Part shown: positions 61,068 through 64,000 of the stretch, piece after piece
Position numbering within the stretch: position 1 is the stretch's first letter
Layout: each line of letters opens with the position of its first letter
Assembly (NCBI RefSeq): GCF_009733845.1
Contig: NZ_WNXZ01000001.1
Span: 992,001-1,056,000, forward strand
Reading direction: 5' to 3'
DNA length: 64,000 bases
Source of the DNA: Pseudactinotalea terrae
GTDB taxonomy: Bacteria; Actinomycetota; Actinomycetes; Actinomycetales; Beutenbergiaceae
The notes under the pieces: generated by a model
The model's input: only the letters and a program-made list of their open reading frames with translations
Database searches by the model: none
Told to the model about the DNA's origin: nothing
Translations under genes and position numbers: made by a program

Positions 61068-61073
61068 GGCTGC

Positions 61074-61087
61074 CTTATGTGCGGCAC
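61074..61087 (-). promoter_or_regulatory. Class A box (GTGCCGCACATAAG), minus-strand half of a divergent pair
   Basis: Six nt before the ATG at 61067; it faces away from the copy at 61121. Confidence 0.7.
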
Positions 61088-61120
61088 CCGCCGCCGCCGC
61101 GACCCGACACCCGGACCGGG

Positions 61121-61134
61121 GTGCCGCACATAGG
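61121..61134 (+). promoter_or_regulatory. Class A box (GTGCCGCACATAGG), plus-strand half of a divergent pair
   Basis: Six nt before the GTG at 61141. With 61074 it proves that motif direction follows gene direction. Confidence 0.72.
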
Positions 61135-61140
61135 CAGGAC

Positions 61141-61530
61141 GTGACCACCACCGCTTCCCCCACCGCCGCCCGACGTGACCCCGACAAGCCCGCCAGGGCC
61201 ACCCGTACCCGGCGGACCTTGCGCTGGGCCGGTGCCCTGGGCGCCGCCCTGGTGTGGGTGTCGGTGATGACCACCGCCCAGCTGGCGGGTGCACCGCTGT
61301 GGGTGGTGTACCTGCTGCTGACGGTTCCCGCCCTGATCTGCATGCTGGCGCTGCGTGGTGGGTGGCCGCTGACGCGCCGGTGGCTGGTCGTGCTCGTCCT
61401 GGCGCTGGTTGTGGATCAGAGCCTGCTGTCGGCCTACCTGCTCGTCGCGTTGACCTGGGCGCTGCACCGCACCTGGGTCACCGACCGTGCACCGCTGCGA
61501 TTCTCCAAGGAGCCCACCCGTGACCGCTGA
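61141..61530 (+). CDS. Small polytopic membrane protein
   Basis: 129 aa with three to four hydrophobic segments (WAGALGAALVWVSVMTTAQL, PLWVVYLLLTVPALICML, RWLVVLVLALVVDQSLLSAY). No family recognised. The GTG at 61141 follows the class A box by 6 nt (leaderless). It overlaps the WhiB-like start by 11 bp. Confidence 0.72.
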   Translation: MTTTASPTAARRDPDKPARATRTRRTLRWAGALGAALVWVSVMTTAQLAGAPLWVVYLLLTVPALICMLALRGGWPLTRRWLVVLVLALVVDQSLLSAYLLVALTWALHRTWVTDRAPLRFSKEPTRDR

Positions 61531-61918
61531 CCTGAACCTGCTGCAGCTGCTGGCCGGTGTGCCCGCGGACGGCGCCGCCTACGACTGGCGTGACGAGGCC
61601 CAGTGCGCCCAGACCGACCCGGAGGCGTTCTTCCCCGACAAGGGCGGCTCCACCCGTGAGGCCAAGATGGTGTGCGCGACCTGCCCGGTGCTCCAGGAGT
61701 GCCTGGAATGGGCGATCCAGACCGGTGAGACGTTCGGTGTCTGGGGTGGACTCACCGAGCGTGAACGGCGCGCCTACGCCAGGCAGCACGGGCTGGCGTT
61801 CGGGTCGCGTCGGCTGCCCAGCGCGGACCGCGACTTCGAGGACTACGACGACCTTGACGGCCTCCAGGACAGTGACGAGGCGGGCGACCTCGAGCCGCCC
61901 GACCAGGTCGCGGCGTGA
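61520..61918 (+). CDS. WhiB-like iron-sulfur transcription factor
   Basis: 132 aa WhiB family regulator, unique to actinobacteria and their phages/plasmids. [4Fe-4S] ligands Cys near 28 (EAQCAQTDPEAFFP), and CATCPVLQEC with C-x2-C-x5-C near 52-61, then the family turn GVWGGLTERERR. The acidic tail (FEDYDDLDGLQDSDEAGDLE) is extra. GTG at 61520 with AAGGAG upstream. WhiB proteins usually bind the primary sigma factor, so it could tune element promoters. Confidence 0.93.
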   Translation: MTADLNLLQLLAGVPADGAAYDWRDEAQCAQTDPEAFFPDKGGSTREAKMVCATCPVLQECLEWAIQTGETFGVWGGLTERERRAYARQHGLAFGSRRLPSADRDFEDYDDLDGLQDSDEAGDLEPPDQVAA

Positions 61919-64000
61919 GCGAGCCCGACGTCCAGAAGGTCCTGACCGACGCCGTCCGCAAGGCCACCGGGCTGCCGCACGCGCGGCCGCGCCCGGGTCA
62001 GGACGAGCTGACGCAGCAGGTCTGGGAGGCGCTGACCGCCACCGGTGGTGAGGTGGTCGCGACCGCGCCGACCGGGTTAGGCAAGTCCATGGCATACGGC
62101 GTGCCGGCGATGCTGCTCAACGCCACCACCGGCAAGCGGGTCGTCATCTCCACCGAGTCCCTCGCGCTGCAGGCCCAGATCGTCGACAAGGACGCCCCCG
62201 TGGCCGCCGCCGCGGTCCGGGACGCCACCGGCGTCGTGGTACGCACCGCTGTCCTCAAGGGCTGGTCCAACTACACCTGCCTGCGGACCACCTTGTCCAG
62301 CGCGCACGAGCTGCTCGGCCAGGCCTTCGAGCCCGGCGAGCACGTCCCCACCGACGATGACCTGCGGGCGTTGACCTCCCAGCTGCTGCCCATGGTGGCC
62401 GCCACCGACACCGTCGAGCTCGGCGGCGGACGCTACCCCCACGGAGAGGCCGCCCAGCTCGTCGTGTGGGCGTTGCAGCAGCACCTGTCCGAGACCGGCG
62501 GCACCGGCGACAAGCACTCCTACTCCGGGTCCACCGCCAACGGCGCCTGGGACCTGGTCTCGGTCACCCCGAACGAGTGCGTCGGCATGGACCAGTGCCC
62601 GTTCGCCTCGGTGTGCAAGCCGGCCATGGCCAAGCAGCGCGCAGCCGACGCCGACGTCGTGGTCACCAACCACGCCCTGCTGGCCACCCAGGCCGCCAAG
62701 TCCATCGGGGCGGTGATCGGATCCAAGAAGCTGGGCCGCTTCGACGCCATCATCGTCGACGAGGCTCACGCGTTGCCCGACCAGGTCCGCAACCAGGGAG
62801 CCAGCGAGGTGGCCTCGCGTCGCATCCTGTCCACCACCCGGGCGTTGCGCACCGTGCTGGAGGAGGCCGACCCGACGGTCAAGACGCTGCTGTCCGACGG
62901 TCAGTCGATCGCCGAGGCGGTCGAGGCGGAGCTGGCCGCCCAGATGGGCAAGGCCGACAAGTCCTCCGGGGTGGTGCGCCTGGGCAAGGAGGACGACCCC
63001 ATCCTGGGGTCCGGTGTGATGCTCGAGGCCTGGCTCACGCGCGCCCAGACCGTCCTGGCCAAGGTCGCCAAGAAGGCCGCCGGTGACGCCGAGGTGCGGG
63101 TGCGGCGGGTGCGGGCCCGGGTGGACAGCCTCAAGGCCGACATGTCCTCGGTCTGCGAGCACCGCACCGGGGTGGCCCGCTGGGTGGAGGCCGACGACCG
63201 GGGCGAACGCATCACGCACGCGGCTCGGTCCACCCCGGTCGACGTGTCCTCGATGCTACAGTCGAACCTGTGGTCGGCACCCGAGGACGACCCGGACGCG
63301 ATCGAGGCCGCCGCCGCCGCCGAGGACCAGGACGGGCCGCAGGACCTGTCCGCTGACCCGCCGCTGCGCGGCGCCGACGGCAAGCCGCGGTACAAGCTGT
63401 CGGTGGTGACGGTCTCGGCGACGTTGCCGCGCGGGTTCCCCGCCCAGGTGGGGCTGCGGACGCAGACCACCAAGTACGCCTCCCCGTTCCGGGACGCCTA
63501 CCGGGAGTCGGTGCTGTTCATCCCGCGCGCCGACGACCCGGCCGCCATCGCGGCGCTGTCGCGGGATCCGGGACGCCCGCGCCTGGATGTCGGGATGCAC
63601 CGCGAGTGGGCCAAGGCGCTGATGGTCGCCCTGGTGGAGGCCAACCAGGGGCACGCCCTGATCCTGTCGGCGACCGCGGCGGCGGGTCGGGAGTACGCGC
63701 AGGCGTTGCGCACCGCGGCGGCGAACCGGTGGGCGGTCCACTCCCAGTGGGACGGCCCGGCGCTACGGCATCTGACCGGCCGCTGGAAGGATGACGTCCC
63801 CTCGGTGATGGTCGGCACCCGCTCCATGATGACCGGGGTGGACGCCCCAGGCTCGACGTGCTCGCTGGTGGTCATCGATCGGGTACCCCGCTCGCCGGCC
63901 AACCCGGTGGACGACGCCCGGGTGGAGGACCTGATGGAGCGGGCGGACATGGACCGCTGGGCCGCCACCAGGTTGATCTACAGTGCCAGTGCCAGCCTGC
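61915..64000 (+). CDS. dinG: DinG/XPD-like helicase, C-terminus outside window
   Basis: At least 695 aa visible. Walker A VVATAPTGLGKSMAYGVPA near residue 52, iron-sulfur Cys cluster from YTCLRT (121) and NECVGMDQCPFASVCKP, DEAH box IIVDEAHALPD near 282, and motifs IV-VI to the right edge (VMVGTRSMMTGVDAPG). 5'-3' helicase family able to unwind R-loops and D-loops. The GTG at 61915 overlaps the WhiB-like stop (GTGA). Probably part of element replication or transfer. Confidence 0.92.
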   Translation, partial: MSEPDVQKVLTDAVRKATGLPHARPRPGQDELTQQVWEALTATGGEVVATAPTGLGKSMAYGVPAMLLNATTGKRVVISTESLALQAQIVDKDAPVAAAAVRDATGVVVRTAVLKGWSNYTCLRTTLSSAHELLGQAFEPGEHVPTDDDLRALTSQLLPMVAATDTVELGGGRYPHGEAAQLVVWALQQHLSETGGTGDKHSYSGSTANGAWDLVSVTPNECVGMDQCPFASVCKPAMAKQRAADADVVVTNHALLATQAAKSIGAVIGSKKLGRFDAIIVDEAHALPDQVRNQGASEVASRRILSTTRALRTVLEEADPTVKTLLSDGQSIAEAVEAELAAQMGKADKSSGVVRLGKEDDPILGSGVMLEAWLTRAQTVLAKVAKKAAGDAEVRVRRVRARVDSLKADMSSVCEHRTGVARWVEADDRGERITHAARSTPVDVSSMLQSNLWSAPEDDPDAIEAAAAAEDQDGPQDLSADPPLRGADGKPRYKLSVVTVSATLPRGFPAQVGLRTQTTKYASPFRDAYRESVLFIPRADDPAAIAALSRDPGRPRLDVGMHREWAKALMVALVEANQGHALILSATAAAGREYAQALRTAAANRWAVHSQWDGPALRHLTGRWKDDVPSVMVGTRSMMTGVDAPGSTCSLVVIDRVPRSPANPVDDARVEDLMERADMDRWAATRLIYSASASL

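Noticed and set aside
18150-64000. Prophage
   Set aside because: No capsid, portal, terminase or tail gene seen; envelope, lipoprotein and VirB-like genes fit a conjugative element better, although tRNA/tmRNA arrays also occur in large phages.

Overview
The window is very GC-rich. It combines an ordinary actinobacterial chromosome arm (about 1-18150) with one end of a large integrated mobile element (about 18150 to the right edge, 64000). A proteasomal ATPase, a PAC2-family protein and the mycothiol ligase MshC place the host in the Actinomycetes. Gene order and content look like Micrococcales, but I cannot fix the genus.

Chromosomal part (1-17936): proteasome ATPase, tRNA m1A58 methyltransferase TrmI, an M50 site-2-type protease, a HAD hydrolase, a free-standing eCIS-core (DUF4157-like) protein, PAC2, MshC, UppP, an aldo/keto reductase-like protein, two small proteins, an M20-M3 peptidase pair and a secreted subtilase. 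A tRNA-Leu(GAG) gene at 18063-18148 is directly followed by a tyrosine recombinase and a converging excisionase-like gene. This is the usual layout of an attachment site with an integrated element.

Element part (18276-64000), mostly on the minus strand: (i) a replication/nucleic-acid module with SSB, a complete DnaE-type polymerase, a DEDDh exonuclease, RNase H, HNH and PD-(D/E)XK-type nucleases, an NrdH-like redoxin and, at the right edge, a DinG-like helicase; (ii) an RNA block (35139-42872) with 36 minus-strand tRNA genes covering all 20 amino acids, a tmRNA, tRNA-like remnants, the RNA ligase RtcB and three small ORFs; (iii) a surface/conjugation module with an M23 cell-wall hydrolase, three tandem paralogous lipoproteins, a giant type IV prepilin-like protein (a prepilin peptidase lies at 21344) and VirB6-, VirB3/PrgI- and VirB2-like proteins; (iv) regulators: a WhiB-like protein, an HTH repressor and a sigma-70-like protein.

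The most striking unexplained structure is a short motif, GTGCCGCACATNTA on the coding strand. It sits in front of nearly every transcription unit of the element, including the tRNA array, and I saw none in the chromosomal arm. In six genes the hexamer at the end of the motif lies exactly 6 nt before the start codon, which suggests leaderless mRNAs. A second, related box (CCGGCGCATGTTG) precedes the HNH/membrane, pilin and conjugation genes. The element also encodes a sigma-70-like protein whose own gene carries the box. That protein and three others share an N-terminal peptide of the type GGQFAxxxRxExxVSL. My main hypothesis is a private transcription system (dedicated sigma factor, dedicated promoters, leaderless messages) paired with a private translation kit (36 tRNAs, tmRNA, RtcB).
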